This document shows positions 1 through 12,225 of a stretch of DNA of 64,000 nt, piece after piece; the first letter of the stretch is position 1; each line of letters opens with the position of its first letter. The stretch comes from Metallyticus violacea (lineage: Eukaryota > Arthropoda > Insecta > Mantodea > Metallyticidae), in contig CM060835.1 of assembly GCA_030762175.1 (NCBI GenBank), forward strand, positions 80,801,001-80,865,000. Direction: 5' to 3'. A program made the position numbers and the translations under genes. Under the pieces are notes generated by a model. The model did not search any database. It saw only the letters and a list, made by a program, of their open reading frames with translations, and had not been told where the DNA came from.

Positions 1-1999
1 AGGAATAATTGGCATTAAAAGGGAAACCAGTAGAAAACTATTCAAATTTTGCTTTTTCTGCCTCAAATTCGTCATCTACCCTTAAAGTTAAAACCTTGGA
101 CTGGAAGTAAGTAGGCTAACCACTTACAACAACAGCATAAATGCCCTCTTAAATGTAGAAAACATACTTAATAGGCAGACAATTCGTTCAAATTTACTAA
201 TATCATATAGTGAGGTGCATTGTAAAAACTGTTTTCAACAGTAAGTGTATATGCAGTTTAATTTTAATAATCAATATTGATATCACAGTAAAAAAATTAG
301 TAATTCCAAAAATATCCTGGTGGTGGTGATCTTTCACAAAATGAAATACAGTGTAAACACCTCATATCTTAATTACTTGAGAGATTTGAACAGAAAGTGT
401 TTAAAAGTAACTTGGTAGCTTAAGTTGGACTGAAAAAAATTTTTAAGATAATAGCAAAAATGTTTATGTATATCCTTGTCATACTGTTCGGTTATACCAA
501 AACTTCTTTCATTATTGAAATCTTTATATATATTATTAATCATCCAAAGTGCCAAGATTATGTTCCCAAAAATTTGACAGGAAGTAGTCTTTTTATGGAA
601 AAAGATCAAGGTGGTCAATGCTATGGTGAAACTTTTTCATATTTAGGCTAATAGTGAAAGCTTTGGATAGACACGATAATTTCTTAAAATTTGGTAACCA
701 AGGATTTGCATTGTTTGCTTGCACAGCATGGTCCTAGGTTTTGTGCATTTTTTTAAATGAAAATGTACAGCAGGCATATTTGAATATTTGAGCACCAAGT
801 TTTCAATCAGCATTTCTCGGATCTATCACTCAAAGAGCATTTCAAGTTCTGGCATAAAACTCTCGCAGATTCATTCACTCCCTTTTTTTAATTAACTTTA
901 TATTGTAATAAATACACAGTAATAAATACCTATATTTAAAAACAACATTAGTGGCTTTTTTTGTACAAATTTGAAAAATGGTGAGGGAAAAAGAATTCTT
1001 CAAAATTTAGAAAACCATTATATTTGTATTTTTAATATAATATACCTGCATATTGTTTTGTGTTTCCATTAATTCTGAGTAACTGTTAACCTGAAGGTGA
1101 AAAAAATATGTCTAGTGCTGATTAGTTTCTATAGAATGCATGATCCTTAAGGTGTTTCAGTTTGTTTGCTATTTTGTATAACAATATACTACAGATGTAT
1201 GACTTGAATTCAATAGTTTCTTTTGTTTATTCATTCTTTGAAAGTACATAATTCAGGTAAATGTGTTACAAGAAAGAAGGGATTTAGGTCCATTTATTGA
1301 GGAGGCTCTGCAGAAAAATTTTGAGAAACATTATTTTTTTAGGATGCTCAATTAAGTTTTAAATGTTTTTTTGACTTATTAAAGTATGTCATCATTGCAT
1401 TTTGTTACATTATCAAAATGGTATGAATAGTATTCCACAATGTATTTAAAATTGAAACTAATGAGAGATTTTCATGAAGTATGAGGTGCTGTATCTAATT
1501 ATGCATAAATAATCTGAGATACAATCAGTAGCACAGTGCGCATATATATATATGCCTCTGCAGTAATGTAGATGTGCATACCAGCTTGCAAGAAAAGAAG
1601 ATAAGTTCCAAACTGAACAGTGCTATTTACCCAAGCTATGTAGTTTATTATAAAATTTTACTCATGCCCAAAACATTTGGTTTGTTCTTCCATAAAATAT
1701 GCACTGGAAAATTATATTTTGAAACAAACCTTGAGCTTTAGTGTTACTTTGAATAAATATTTAAGATTTCCACATTTCATTGCTTTATTTATTTTCCTTT
1801 TCTTTCTGTATATCAAAAAAGGAAACCAACTTGAATGAAACAACCATGTTAAGATTTGGTGGCAGTATTGAGCATTGAATTTCAATACATAATGATTACC
1901 AGTAGTTGTGGGAATAATGAAAATGGTATATTAAGCTTGTTGCTGTTTGCATTGGATTATTTACTTATATGAAAAATGTTATATGGAGTGAAAGTATGA
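1..1999. other. AT-rich non-coding stretch, no gene seen
   Basis: Uniformly AT-rich sequence. Short open frames here have no family resemblance and no splice context. It may be intronic to the UBE2A-like gene whose last exon lies at 18995, or intergenic; the sequence does not decide this. No repeat copy could be named. Confidence 0.5.
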
Positions 2000-2790
2000 G
2001 GAACTTCTATAGGATGGTTGAAAATTGATTTAATTCATAGGATGTTTTGTAGAGAGGTATTGGGATTGCCTAAAACTTCACCGAAAGAAGTAGCTGTAGC
2101 TAAATTAGGAAAGAAAGGGGGAAAGGGTTTGGTGGTGGAGATAATTTTAAAATATTTGTACAAGATTTTGAAATTAGGATACAACAATGTTCTAAATGTG
2201 TATGATATATCAAAGGGCACTAATGAGAGGTAACAGCTTAATCAGTGAAGTGGGAGAAATATTGTAAGAAATTGGGATGGAGAAACTTTGGGAATTTAGA
2301 GATAAAAGTGGACAAGGGTTTTAGGAGGAAGTAAGACAAAGTGTTGAAGATATAGAGAGAGACGAGAAATTTGGTCTAGTTTTAGAGATTAAGAGTCTTT
2401 AAAATTATACAGAATAACTAAAAAGGAGTGGGGGAGAGAATTGTGTGAATTGTTGTGATATATTTGGGAGGGAAAGACTGGCCTGGATGCAGGCAGGAGC
2501 ATTGTTTTTAAGGGGTCTCAGAGGAGAACATGGGAAAGGTTGTGTTATGTTTAGAGAACCTGAAGGAATATTTCATCGTTTATTAGAGTGTGAAGGAGTA
2601 AAGAGATGCAAGGAGGATGTATGGAAAGTGAAATGGAATAAACTACAGAAAGAAAGTATAGCATGTAGAATGTTGACTAATATGGGGACAAAGAGAAATA
2701 AAATGACAGGGGTATTCTTAGGAAAAGTAAGGGAGAAATGGATTAGAAAAGTTAAGAAGAATGAGAAAATCTCATGAGGTGTGATTGGTG
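2000..2790 (+). mobile_element. Non-LTR retrotransposon (LINE) C-terminal remnant
   Basis: Two frames in succession (2018-2233 and 2445-2777) look like the region after the reverse transcriptase core of a LINE. The first has the word HRMFCREVLGLPKTSP, like the 'FCK-VLG-k-sTp' segment common downstream of RT in several LINE clades. The second ends in a histidine/cysteine pattern (GIFHRLLECEGV) resembling the C-terminal 'H-LL-EC' knuckle. The linking sequence is GA-rich and broken by stops, so this is a dead 5'-truncated copy. No EN or RT catalytic motif is present. The clade cannot be assigned by eye. Confidence 0.5.
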
Positions 2791-3630
2791 ATTTCCTAAC
2801 AAAGGAAATAATGAGAAGGGGGGGGGGGTATATTAAGCAGAGAGCAGGGAGTTGTGTGTAATCAGTGCCTCATATATATAGACATTGAATATATTAATAG
2901 TATAATATAGGTTAAGTACAAGATACTTACGCAATTAACATCCTAGCCAGCAACAAACTGTTCAGGATGTGGATCTGTTATTGCATATAGTGAATGCATG
3001 ATTAAACCTACAATGTATCCTTCACATACCATATCAATTATACAAAACAATTAAATGTCTATTGCCTTCACCAATAAGTCCAAAGATGCTAGTAAGAAAT
3101 GAACACCATTTAGCACCAGAGCTTAACTTAGATGCTGAACATGAATTTATTCGTGTACGCTGACTAACCCATTGGGATAGCAGGTTCAGTATCCGTAGTA
3201 ATATTACAGAAACATAAAAGTATGATGAAGACTACTAATGCAACTCCATAACTTAAACCTAACCCAGAAGTTATATTTTAAGAAAGTTAGGTGAAAGACC
3301 CTTTTAATAACAAATATTTGGTTAGTTTAAGTCAAATTAAATGTTCACTTAACTTTGATTTAAGAAATTTACCTAAATCCCAATTTTACTGTAAATAAAT
3401 TTTTGGCTGGCTATACTGATAGAGGGCAGCACATTCCCAAGGCATGATAGATATGAAATGTGAATCATTGGTAGTTTAGCTGCAGAAGATAGCTTTCTCG
3501 ATGAACTAGGCCAATTTCAGAAATTGTGTAGTTGTCATAGGGCTGCTAAGATAGGCAATTCGGTAATTAAGATTTTAAAAATGGTCCAGAATCTGAAAAT
3601 ATTGAAGAGGTTCTAAACTTAAATATTACT
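2791..3630. other. AT-rich unassigned stretch
   Basis: No coding exon, RNA gene or recognised repeat was found. A G-run of about ten bases at 2819-2828 is the only low-complexity element. Confidence 0.4.
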
Positions 3631-3813
3631 TTTTTTTACGCTAAACTCTATTTACTTACTTAAAAGTAAGACTCGTTTCGGGAGAATCTCTCCCATCTTC
3701 AGTTGCTCACCAAACCATCATTTCAAGTAACGATTCGGTGAGCAACTGAAGATGGGAGAGATTCTCCCGAAACGCATCTTACTTTTAAGTAAATGGAGTT
3801 TAGTGTAAAAAAA
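3631..3813. repeat. Foldback element: ~80-bp inverted repeat with 25-nt loop
   Basis: The left arm (3631-3711) and right arm (3737-3813) are reverse complements, apart from a 4-base extra in the left arm and a few substitutions. The loop is 3712-3736. Each arm holds a smaller hairpin in which GGGAG pairs with CTCCC. On the + strand of the right arm it is framed by CTGAAGA (3746-3752) and GAAAC (3769-3773), and the left arm has the same on the - strand. That arrangement resembles a degenerate hammerhead-ribozyme core as found in Penelope-like elements. The whole could equally be a foldback MITE. No transposase is inside. Confidence 0.75.
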
Positions 3814-4199
3814 TGAATACCTAAGTTTACGATATATTACCACTCCATTGTCAACAGCTTTGTAAGCAAAATATTTATTGAAGAGGTTGTTTATCACACT
3901 ATCCACAATTGGTTAAAGCAGTAGCAGCCCATGTTCTAAGAAATACAGTCAATAATGGTCATTTAGCAAAAAATATCCAGAACGTCTGTGGTTCACATGT
4001 TAATCAGTGACCTTGCAAACAATGCACAGGACACCTGCTCACATATGAACAAATGAATTGAAATGCCAGAGATTCATTTTAAAAAAAAAATGCTTAAGCT
4101 TTATGCAGCAAATGGGTACCAATGAATCATTTTTGCTGATAAAAATATGCTGTAAATGACAGGGTATACGCTACAAGTTCAAGAGAAACTAGCAAAAAA
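3814..4199. other. Unassigned stretch between foldback and transposase remnant
   Basis: No gene is visible. It could contain the 5' part of the transposase remnant that becomes recognisable from about 4200. Confidence 0.3.
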
Positions 4200-4660
4200 G
4201 AGGAGCCATCCTGCATCATACATGAGTGGTGGGGATGTGTGTTATGAGGGCAACTGAACTTCAACTCTGCGAGAAAGGGGTAAAAATATCAACCAAAGTA
4301 TATCATGAGAAACTGCAGGAGAGACTGGACAGGAATCTTAACAATACCCTCTTCCATGGTGAGAATTGGATCTTTCAGCAGGGTTTGTCCGAATATGTAA
4401 GTCTCAGACAATCCAGTAGTGTGTTGTGACCAATGTGCCAGATTTCATTTCCACCTCTAATTGGCCTTCTGGTAGTCTGAACATCAACCCACACTTCAAA
4501 TTATGGTCTGTGTTTCAGGACATGGCTTACAAGAAGAGATATACAAATATCATTTTGAAGCGCTCTCTTGTGAAAGCAGGAGTAAAATTCCCTGCTGATA
4601 GGCTGTGTAGTGCACTTTTTGAATGGCCACAAAGACTTAAGAACAATATAATATGATCTG
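4200..4660 (+). mobile_element. Tc1/mariner-superfamily transposase remnant (C-terminal half)
   Basis: Two adjacent open frames (4226-4429 and 4426-4656) read like the second half of a mariner-type DDE transposase. The order is: a 'kGVKIs--vY-e-L' strand, then ENWIFQQG (the family usually has W-FQQD with the second catalytic Asp), then DFISTSNWPSGSLNINP, which matches 'dFi-k-eWP--SPDLNPLD'. It ends with KRSLVKAGVKFPADRL and a final 'FPKRLK'-like WPQRLKN. The catalytic Asp after FQQ and the last acidic residue of NPLD are both replaced, and the frame is broken, so it cannot be active. The terminal inverted repeats were not located. Confidence 0.6.
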
Positions 4661-6330
4661 TGTTCATTACATATTCATGTAACCAGTATTGTTAGTGTAT
4701 TAAAATATCTCTCAGCATCTTTTGTCAATTTATTGAAAACTTTGTGACTGTGTTTATAATATGACTAGATATATGTTTTGAGACGTATTTGCAATACCCA
4801 GTCTTTTTATTCAATCAATATTTTAAATGTATTCCTTTGTTTTTAAAAACTGTTTTCTCTTAACAGCTTAGATTTTGCCACATATGCCTGGTGGACCATA
4901 TTGTAAATGTGTTAAAATGACATGTAAGGTTGGCCCTTGCTCACTGACATTGAAGTTCAGTCTGTCATTGTCAGACTACACTGTGCCACAAGGGTCACTA
5001 GATAAGTTTACAAATGTGCAAAAAATGAACAATAGGAAAATTGCTGTACTTGTTACATTTTTTTAATGTACTCTAAACACACTTTTGCATTTGTTGGAAG
5101 CAGCAAGCCATTCATTATCTGGTGTAGCATTCAGCTGTTTTTCATAAATTCCAGTCTGGAGAATTGTTAGCTGATTCTACATTTTGGAGCAAAAAGATGC
5201 TTTATGTTAGTTTAGACTTAGGTTGGATGCCATAATTTCACATAATTTCTTTGAAGAAACAATATAAATAATGGGACAAGTCTTATGAACAGAGACATTG
5301 TTATTATAGAACAAAATGCCTTGCAGCCCTGGCTTTGGTTCCCTCTCCAGAATTTGTTAGAACACCTTAAGTAGACTTCAATATATCACTTTATAACAAA
5401 TGTTTTCTGGTTTTCTAGCTTGATAGTCACCAAATGCTTGTCTGAGAAGAAAGTGGCTGAGTCCTTCTCGATGCTGCTTGGTCAGAGGGTGCTGCTTTGG
5501 GAAAACCCAGTTTAGAAATCAAATTGGTAAATCCATATCTTGTCAACTGTTACATTGGTTGTAAACTACCAGAAGTTTCCATTTCTATGTATTTACATTA
5601 CCGTACTTCTTCCACCTTTATGTCTTTGCCCTGCAATAAGACTGTACAGCACCCATCAGTTGAATGAATAACTCAAAACATATGTGTGCATGTGATTACA
5701 AATCAGCTCACCCCTCAGTATCTTTTATTCCCTGATGTGTTACCCAAGCTGTTATCTCACATCTCTCTTTCTCACATTGACCCTATGAAATTTTCTCACT
5801 CCCCAGAAATCAGAGAACTGGAAGAATTATGGAAAGAAACTCTGTCATCTTGAAATCAAACTTTCAGATTATGCGTAATATACAGATAATGAATACAATG
5901 GAATTTTTTAAAATCATTCACTTAATTCAATGTTATGTAGTGCTGGCAATTTGGAATGTTAAAAATACATTGTAATCATTGTTTTTATTTTATTTGCCTT
6001 CACAATGTTATGCTGTGGCTGCAGGATTATAAATAAGTCCAGGAAATGCCCTTATTGTAATTATTGCAGGTAGTTTTATGTAATTGTTTATCAGTTATAG
6101 GAATCTGCCATTACATCTAACTCAATCATAGCCTTGGTGTCTTGCTCTTTCCAAATCTCCACTAGAAAGTGGTACATGGACAGATGAAGCTTTCTTACAA
6201 TGATCTAAAAGTGATTGTGAATGTCCTTTACCAGGCTTTTCATTCATTGTTCATTAAATGTTGCTGCATTGTATTGATTCCTTAACTCCATCCAATGACA
6301 AGTTAGTCTTTCCCTTGCAGACATTGGTCT
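4661..6330. other. AT-rich unassigned stretch
   Basis: No exon, RNA gene or recognised repeat could be supported. The open frame at 4875-5066 has no family resemblance. Confidence 0.4.
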
Positions 6331-6588
6331 TGATGGTCTAATAGGAACCATACTTGCCTTGTAGACCTGAGGTTGCCAATTCAAACTTAGCCAGGGTCAA
6401 TGGATTTTTATGGCGTAAAAATCCAAAATATGACTTCCTTCGGAATGGAAATAAAGTCATTAATCCCATGTAGTAGATTTGAGGTATGTAAAAGAACCTC
6501 AAGCTTGATAGAAGAGGCCTCTGAGCATAATTTTAATTGGATGCTAATGATCATCTATGAAAAATGTTTTTAAATAAAGTAAAACTAA
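6331..6588 (+). mobile_element. SINE-B copy, diverged
   Basis: This is a diverged copy of the family best seen at 53418-53722. The head has the tRNA-like ACCATACTTGCCT and a decayed box B (CCAATTCAAACTTAG). The body keeps the family landmarks: ATGGATTTT, a 'CTTCCTTCGGAA' segment, AAGAACCTCAAGC, and GAGGCCTCTGAGCA. The tail ends in an AAATAAAGT stretch. It is one of the most mutated SINE-B copies here, so probably old. Confidence 0.8.
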
Positions 6589-7223
6589 CCTAAAATCCCT
6601 ATAGGTGTTTGATGCACATACCTGTGCTCAAAATAAAATAAAATGTATGTGAGGCTTTATGGTAGTTGTGACTTCAGGATGTTAATGCAATAACTGCATC
6701 TACCAGAAGAAAAATGCTAGACTCAAGGGAATGGAACTTCCCACACACTGTTTTTTTGCATCATTTTACTGTCCCTGCAGACCCTGTTGCTGACTTGCTA
6801 TGTACTGCTTGTTCCATATAGTAAATGCAGTCTGATTGCCACATGGGGATAAATTGTTCGACAATTGATAATAGCAAGCTTTATGGTTGATATTGCGGCA
6901 GGTTCATTAAACACTCCTGTGTTGGCAACACTTTTGTAACATTTGCTGCAGGACAGTACTATAGCTGTCTTATCATTTATTGAAAAAAGCAATAAACCAT
7001 AGGTACCAAATGTCTATTGTGTATGATATATACACTGATGCATAAAGATGGAGGGGCACAATTTAAATGTGCCATCCAAAGCCAAACCTGCTAAAGGCAT
7101 TCTATGATGATTCTTTGTTTAGAAAACTATTAACTTATCTTTATCATAAACATCCAAATTGTCATACAATAGAAATTCATTATTTCCTAGGGTCATTGTT
7201 AACCTTTCAGCAATCTCCCAAAC
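6589..7223. other. Unassigned stretch
   Basis: No gene or named repeat seen. Confidence 0.35.
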
Positions 7224-7495
7224 ACCATGGGTGGCAGAGGTTGTTAAGTTGCAGACTCGTGAACAGGAGATGTGTTTAATTCCCACCAGAATTGTCCTCC
7301 CTGAGATTTTTTCCAGGTTTTCCTCAGTTCTCAAAAATGGCCTGGGAGGTATCCTAAACTTACACCTGGAACTCTTCCTTCCTTTTTTAAAAAAAATTTG
7401 TTTCCAAATTTATCATTTCATCTCATCATTAATGTCCATGTGTGTGATGCCTCAGTAGTTAAAACTGGCATTAAACACTATTAAAAAAAAAAAAA
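7224..7495 (+). mobile_element. SINE-A copy
   Basis: Family A, best represented at 12226-12516. It starts with ACCATGGGTGGCAGAGG (box A-like) and has a decayed box B (TTTAATTCCCACC), followed by GTCCTCCCTGA, TTTTTTCCAGGTTTTCCTCAG, a 'CTTCCTTCC' element, a conserved TTTATCATTTCATCTCAT segment and GTGATGCCTCAGTAG. It ends in AAACACTATT plus a 13-base A-run. The spurious open frames inside it are shadows of the repeat. Confidence 0.88.
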
Positions 7496-8216
7496 GCAAT
7501 CTTCAGCATTTCCTATAGCATTGCAGGGTTTGTTTCATGGCAGCTGGGCATGGCATTTAATATTTATGACATGTCAGAACCAGACATTCTGGCATATGTG
7601 CTACTGTACCAGGTGGAATTTGAAGGAGAGATTCTTTCACATAATCTGTGGCTGCCCTTTTACTGTAGCAACTACATAATGATTTGTGACATGAAGAATA
7701 CAATTTATGGAGTTCATTTAATGGTTGCCCACTGGCTTTAGCAACTGTCTCCCATAGTTTTCATCTTCTTTTATGCTACTAGTACTGTTCATGTACCTAC
7801 CAGTTATTTCAGCCTGTTGTATTGGAATCAATTTGGCCACCATTTGTGTGCAGTAAGTGTTGGTCAGACATTTCATAATGTTCCTCTTGTTTTCCTTTGG
7901 TTAAATTTCAGAACATGTTAGACAATAATGTTAGCCACATTGCATTCAATTAAATTCAGCCATCATTTCCTTCCACCCATGGTTTGCCATTTGACTTAGG
8001 AAGACAGTCACTGGCAGCTAATGCAGTGTTCTACTTTCTAGTAGCAGCATTCACCAAGGAGATGCCAGCTGTGTACACCACAATGCAGTCTCCAACCATC
8101 ATTTGTGTACGAGCAGACTACATGGAGAGCTGTCATAAAGCTGTAGTGAACAACTTGGTTTCTCTGGAAAGAGGTTGTGATCATTGCAGAAATTTGTAGG
8201 CGATTGGTGGTAATAT
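7496..8216. other. Unassigned stretch upstream of mariner remnant
   Basis: No recognisable coding domain. It may hold the ruined N-terminal part of the mariner element that becomes recognisable at about 8220, but I could not align it. Confidence 0.3.
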
Positions 8217-8690
8217 GTGCATCCTATGCACATCAACGGAAAAGGGGACCAGTTTCAGAAGGAAAATGACACTGTCATCGCCAGCCATCATTGCCTGGAT
8301 AGAGATGGCTATCCAATAGAAAGAGGCATCACATTTTTGGAAATAGAGATGGCTACTGGATTTTCCAGAAACACCTTGCACTATTACATCATGCTGGCCA
8401 CCTTCAGATAAGGAAGCTATCTGCCAGATGGATTCTGAAGCTCTTGTCTACAAAGCAAAAGCAAAGGCATGAATATATGAACAGAAATCTTTTCAAAGCC
8501 AAGACTAAGATCCAGCATACTTCATGTCCGAGTTAGTGACTGGCGATGAGACTTGGCTCTATTACCATGAGCCAGAGACCAAACAAGAATTGAGGCAATG
8601 GAAGCATAAGGGCAGTCCTCTGCCAAAGAAATTCCATAGTTTGGGGATGTAAAGAAACAAACATCTGCCTGGTTGCCATTTTGCAGACTT
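8217..8690 (+). mobile_element. mariner transposase remnant
   Basis: The helix-turn-helix part is visible as ITFLEIEMATGFSRNTLHY (about 8318-8385). It is followed by RKLSARWILKLLSTKQKQR (about 8411-8470), the usual 'K-SARWVP-LLt-eQK-R' linker of mariner transposases. The first catalytic block then reads VTGDETWLYYHEPETKQ (about 8536-8586), with the catalytic Asp of GDETW present, followed by the 'WrHkGSPlPKKF' element. Stops and frameshifts separate these blocks, and the second and third catalytic Asp regions are missing. A SINE-A copy begins right after it, and the target of that insertion looks to be mariner sequence. Dead element. Confidence 0.82.
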
Positions 8691-8701
8691 TGAAGACTTT
8701 T

Positions 8702-8978
8702 ACCCCCCCCCCATTTTTAATGCCGGTTTTTACTGAGGCACCACCACAGGCAGTGAACACTGATGGTACATGAGATTAAATAATATATTGGGAAAAGATT
8801 TTTTTTCAGGAAGGAAATGTCCAGGCCTAAGTATAGGGTACTCCCTGGCATTTGCCATTTATGAGAACAGAAGAAAACCTGGAAAAAACCTCAGTCAGGA
8901 GGATGGTCCTGGCAGAATTTGAACCCCAGACTTCCCACTCATGAATCAGCGCCTTACGACCTGTGCCACCCATGGCAG
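8702..8978 (-). mobile_element. SINE-A copy inserted at the 3' edge of a mariner remnant
   Basis: Family A in reverse orientation. The 3' tail (TTAATGCCGGTTTTTACTGAGGC) is at the low-coordinate side and the box B complement GAATTTGAACCCC is near 8920. The head ends at CCACCCATGGCAG. The word TTTGAAGAC occurs just before the repeat and again just after it (near 8986), a likely target-site duplication of about 9 bp. A run of ten C's (8703-8712) replaces the usual poly-A/T tail. Confidence 0.85.
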
Positions 8979-9544
8979 TTTTTTGAAGACCTGAAAATAG
9001 TTGTCCAGGCAGGGTAAATGGCATTCCAAAAGACTCCCTGAAGAAACTGCACTTTGGTAGCAAAAGTGCAATACATTTGAGTTGTAGTGATAGTAATAGA
9101 GGGAATAAAGAGAGAGATAGACTCTTACACTCAGCCATAGACCTTTTGTGCAATCCCAGACCACTTATAGCAGTTTCAACTCTTTGACCTTAAGGTTCAG
9201 AGCCTTAACTCCTATAAGGGGATCTTCCATATTGTGGTATGGTTGCGAACAAAGAGTTGGTATCGTGTTCTCTCCAGAAGCCCATACTCAAAGAGTATGT
9301 ACTTTGCAGTTTTGTATTATTGTTTACAAAGTCTGCAAATGGATTTTCCCTGAAAGAGCCCCAATTTCTGGAGATGTTTTCTAAAAAGACCTGTACAGTA
9401 ATCAATTCCACCACTTGGCTTCCTTCCCAGATTCAGGAGCATTTTGGTAAGTGTGAGATTAGGTTCATTGACAAAAATTTGTCCAAATGTTTGTGTGAGA
9501 TAACTGTATATATTGTGTTTTATGTTGCTCCCTTGCCCTTGTTC
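8979..9544. other. Unassigned stretch
   Basis: No gene was recognised. The sequence immediately after 8979 may continue the mariner element interrupted by the SINE, but no motif proves it. Confidence 0.3.
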
Positions 9545-11480
9545 AGGTTCTAGCTATGGATTTACTGACACCACAGGCTGGTTAGGTCCAATATAAGAAC
9601 TAGATACTCCCTTCTTGTCCAGTTTGTCTGCTTCTTCATTCCCTGTCACACCTTGATTGCCTGGCACCCACCTCAACTCCATGGTATTTTGTCTGACAGA
9701 ACCATCCATGTTTAAAGACAGTCTTATACCAGTTTTGAATTGAATTGGTAAGAATCAAGACCTCGACGAGCAGCTTGGTTGTCAGAAAGGATCAGAAAGT
9801 CTTACCATGGTAGCCTTTCTCAATACCCTTTTGAGCAGAGATCAAGATTGCAAAGATCTCTGCCTGCAAAATGTGCAGTACTTCCCAAGACTTAAACTAT
9901 TGTCGGTCTTGGGTTTCACCATATATTCCAGCTCCAGCTTGGTTGTATATGCATGAGCCGTCAGTATTACATATTAAGTATTCATGGACATCCTTTGGTT
10001 TTGGTCTGTCTTGCCAGTCAGATCGAGATCCAACATAAATCTTGAAAGCTCATTGAAAACAGTACTGGGTAATCTGATCTCATCTCCAGTGCTTCGCTAT
10101 CCATGACCTCTATTATCATAATGTCAAGTCTTTGCAGACTTGAGAATTTTGATATGAAAGTGGTTTGTAGCATCTTTAGCCACCATACCAAAATACCATA
10201 AGTCAAGTGAGGCCTGATAATCAAGGTATACAGCCACTGACATATCATAGGCCTCATTCCCCATGACATTTTGATAAAGCATCTACAGGTCACAAGTGAC
10301 CATTTAGGTTTTCAGATTACTTTATCTATGCAAACATTCCACATAAGCTCCCTATCCAATTTTTTTTTTTTTTGTTATAGTGTTTAATGGCAAATTAGGC
10401 AATGGACACTGATGATGCATGAAGCGAAATGATACATTGGGAAAGGATTTTTTTATTTTTAAGGAAGGAAACGTTCTAGGCCTAAGTTAAGGGTACCTCC
10501 CCGGCATTTACCAATAATGAGGACTAAGGAAAATATGGAAAAAACCTCAGTCATGGAGGACGTTGCCGGCGGGATTCCAACCTCAGACCTCCCGCTCACG
10601 AGTCTGCACCTTAACGACTTTGGCCACTCGTGGCGGTCCTATCGAGCATCATGCCTAGATATTCAGTCGATATGGAAATTGTCACATGAGTTCCAAAAAT
10701 ATTCAAGTTAACAAAGCCTTACAGGTTTTTTCTCTTTTGGTAAAAGGTATAATAAGTGTTTTCAAGGGGTTTATTTAAAGTCTCCCCCCCTCATTCACCA
10801 ATTTTTATTACTGTTAGTCCCATCATTCACTGTAATTATGTGGGAGAATTCCTCTATCGCATTTAAGTCTATGACACATACATAGGCCTGTATATAATAT
10901 CCTTTCCCATTCATGTCCTCTAGTAGATTGTCTAACACAAGGTTCCATAACAAGGGAGATAAAGTTTCTCCTTGAGGACAGCCCCTTATTGTAGCACTTT
11001 CCTGGTCCCTCCCAGAAGAGTTGCTTTCTGTTGCATAGCATGGAGTTTATCTATTTATAAATAATGTTGTCGACGCCTCAATTGCTTATGCCTGTGTTAT
11101 GGATAAATAGGAAATGTCATTGAATGCACCTTCTATATCATTAAAAGCTACCAAGCTATTTCCTTTCCAGCCAGAGAGTCCTCAATTCTTACTTCTAAAT
11201 TGTGTAAGGCTGTAGCACAGGATTTCCCTGGTTGGTAAGCATGCTGATTTCAATGAAGGGGTGCTCCAGAGATCACCTGTTCTTGAATGTACAAATCTCT
11301 CCAATGTCTTTAACAGGAAAGATGAGAGCTGGTGGTTTTAAAAGCCTTGGCAGTGGAATAATATGATCGTTCTGCTTTGGAGTAAATACCACTCTGGCAA
11401 GTCTCCAAGGCAGAGGGACATAGCCAAAAGCTAAACTTGCTCTGAAAAGATGACAGTAAAATATGTAGGGATTCAAAGCT
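9545..11480 (-). mobile_element. Degenerate non-LTR retrotransposon (RT plus RNase H), I/R1/LOA-like
   Basis: Read on the - strand, the order of domains is that of a LINE carrying RNase H. The RT N-terminal motif is GYVPLPWRLARVVFTPK (near 11400). Traces of the middle RT region lie at 10823-11041. The post-RT segment is LYTLIIRPHLTYGILVWW (near 10200-10250). The RNase H domain follows, with a TDGS active-site motif at about 9954-9965 and RWVPGNQGVTGNEEADKL at about 9620-9672, which corresponds to 'W-PGH-G--GNE-AD-LA' with His changed to Asn. Frames are broken throughout, and a SINE-A copy sits in the middle (10361-10636). No RT YADD box was seen; it may be lost. Clades with such an RNase H include I, R1 and LOA; the choice among them is inference. 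Confidence 0.75.
10361..10636 (-). mobile_element. SINE-A copy nested in a LINE remnant
   Basis: Reverse-oriented family A copy. Poly-T is at 10361-10373, the tail complement is TAGTGTTTAATGGCAAATTA, and the body complement includes GGAAAAAACCTCAGTCA. Box B complement is near 10572 (GGGATTCCAACC), and the head ends at CCACTCGTGGCGG. It lies between the RT-side and RNase H-side fragments of the surrounding - strand LINE, so it is younger than that LINE. A possible short target duplication (CCTATC) flanks it, which is weak. Confidence 0.88.
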
Positions 11481-12125
11481 TACATTTAAATTTAAAGAAG
11501 TATTATATTGAGATGGATCTTAGGAGCTGACATATAGCCATATTTATATGTGAGAAAAAAATAAGTGTGAATCAATATAGCACACCTTTCATATAATCAT
11601 CAGTAATGGAACATTTTCTGCTGTTACAGTCATCAATAAAGGGTTAAGAATAATACCAAAGGTTAAAAAAAGTGTTAATGAGCAGGGGTGGAATTCAAAT
11701 GAAATATTGCTGTGCATGTCTGAGGATGAAATAACTAGATAGTTCCCTAAGAAAGAAGAAATGTTCCTCTCTCTTAAATATTGATGCATGAGGTCCCCTA
11801 AGGGTACCTTAAATGTATTTATAGTGTACTTTTTTTTTTATCTCCACCAAAGAAATGTGTTTTTTGGTCACTACCATTTGTAGCCTGGTGCTTCTCTTAC
11901 ATTTAAGGAGTATTTTCCCTCTTAAATTCAGCCTACCATGGGAAAATTGTGATGATGAAAGACAAAAGCCCCTGTGCCAAATGCTGATGGCTGTATATAC
12001 AAAAATGCTCTCTCAAGCTTTGTCTTGCATTTCTGGTTTTGAATAGCCAGCAATTTCAACAGTCCATTGCTTAGCACTGAGTCAACTGAATTCTCTAGAA
12101 CTACTATTGGTGTAGAGTGCAAAGA

Positions 12126-12156
<31 letters not shown>

Positions 12157-12212
12157 TAATTACGGTTTGTGGCATGGTTATTACTAGATTGTATTTCCAA
12201 ACTTATCTGTTG
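11481..12212. other. AT-rich unassigned stretch ending in a poly-T run
   Basis: No gene seen. A T-run of roughly 25 bases lies at about 12132-12157, possibly the relic tail of a reverse-oriented retroposed sequence. Confidence 0.35.
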
Positions 12213-12225
12213 ACCCTCGTGGATA

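Noticed and set aside
7224..7495. tRNA genes at SINE heads
   Set aside because: Box A/box B spacing is tRNA-like, but each is followed by a common ~200-base body and tail, and copies are dispersed with target duplications; they are SINEs.
8827..9164. Overlapping - strand frames of 72 and 108 residues
   Set aside because: Most of the length is a reverse SINE-A copy; the rest matches nothing.
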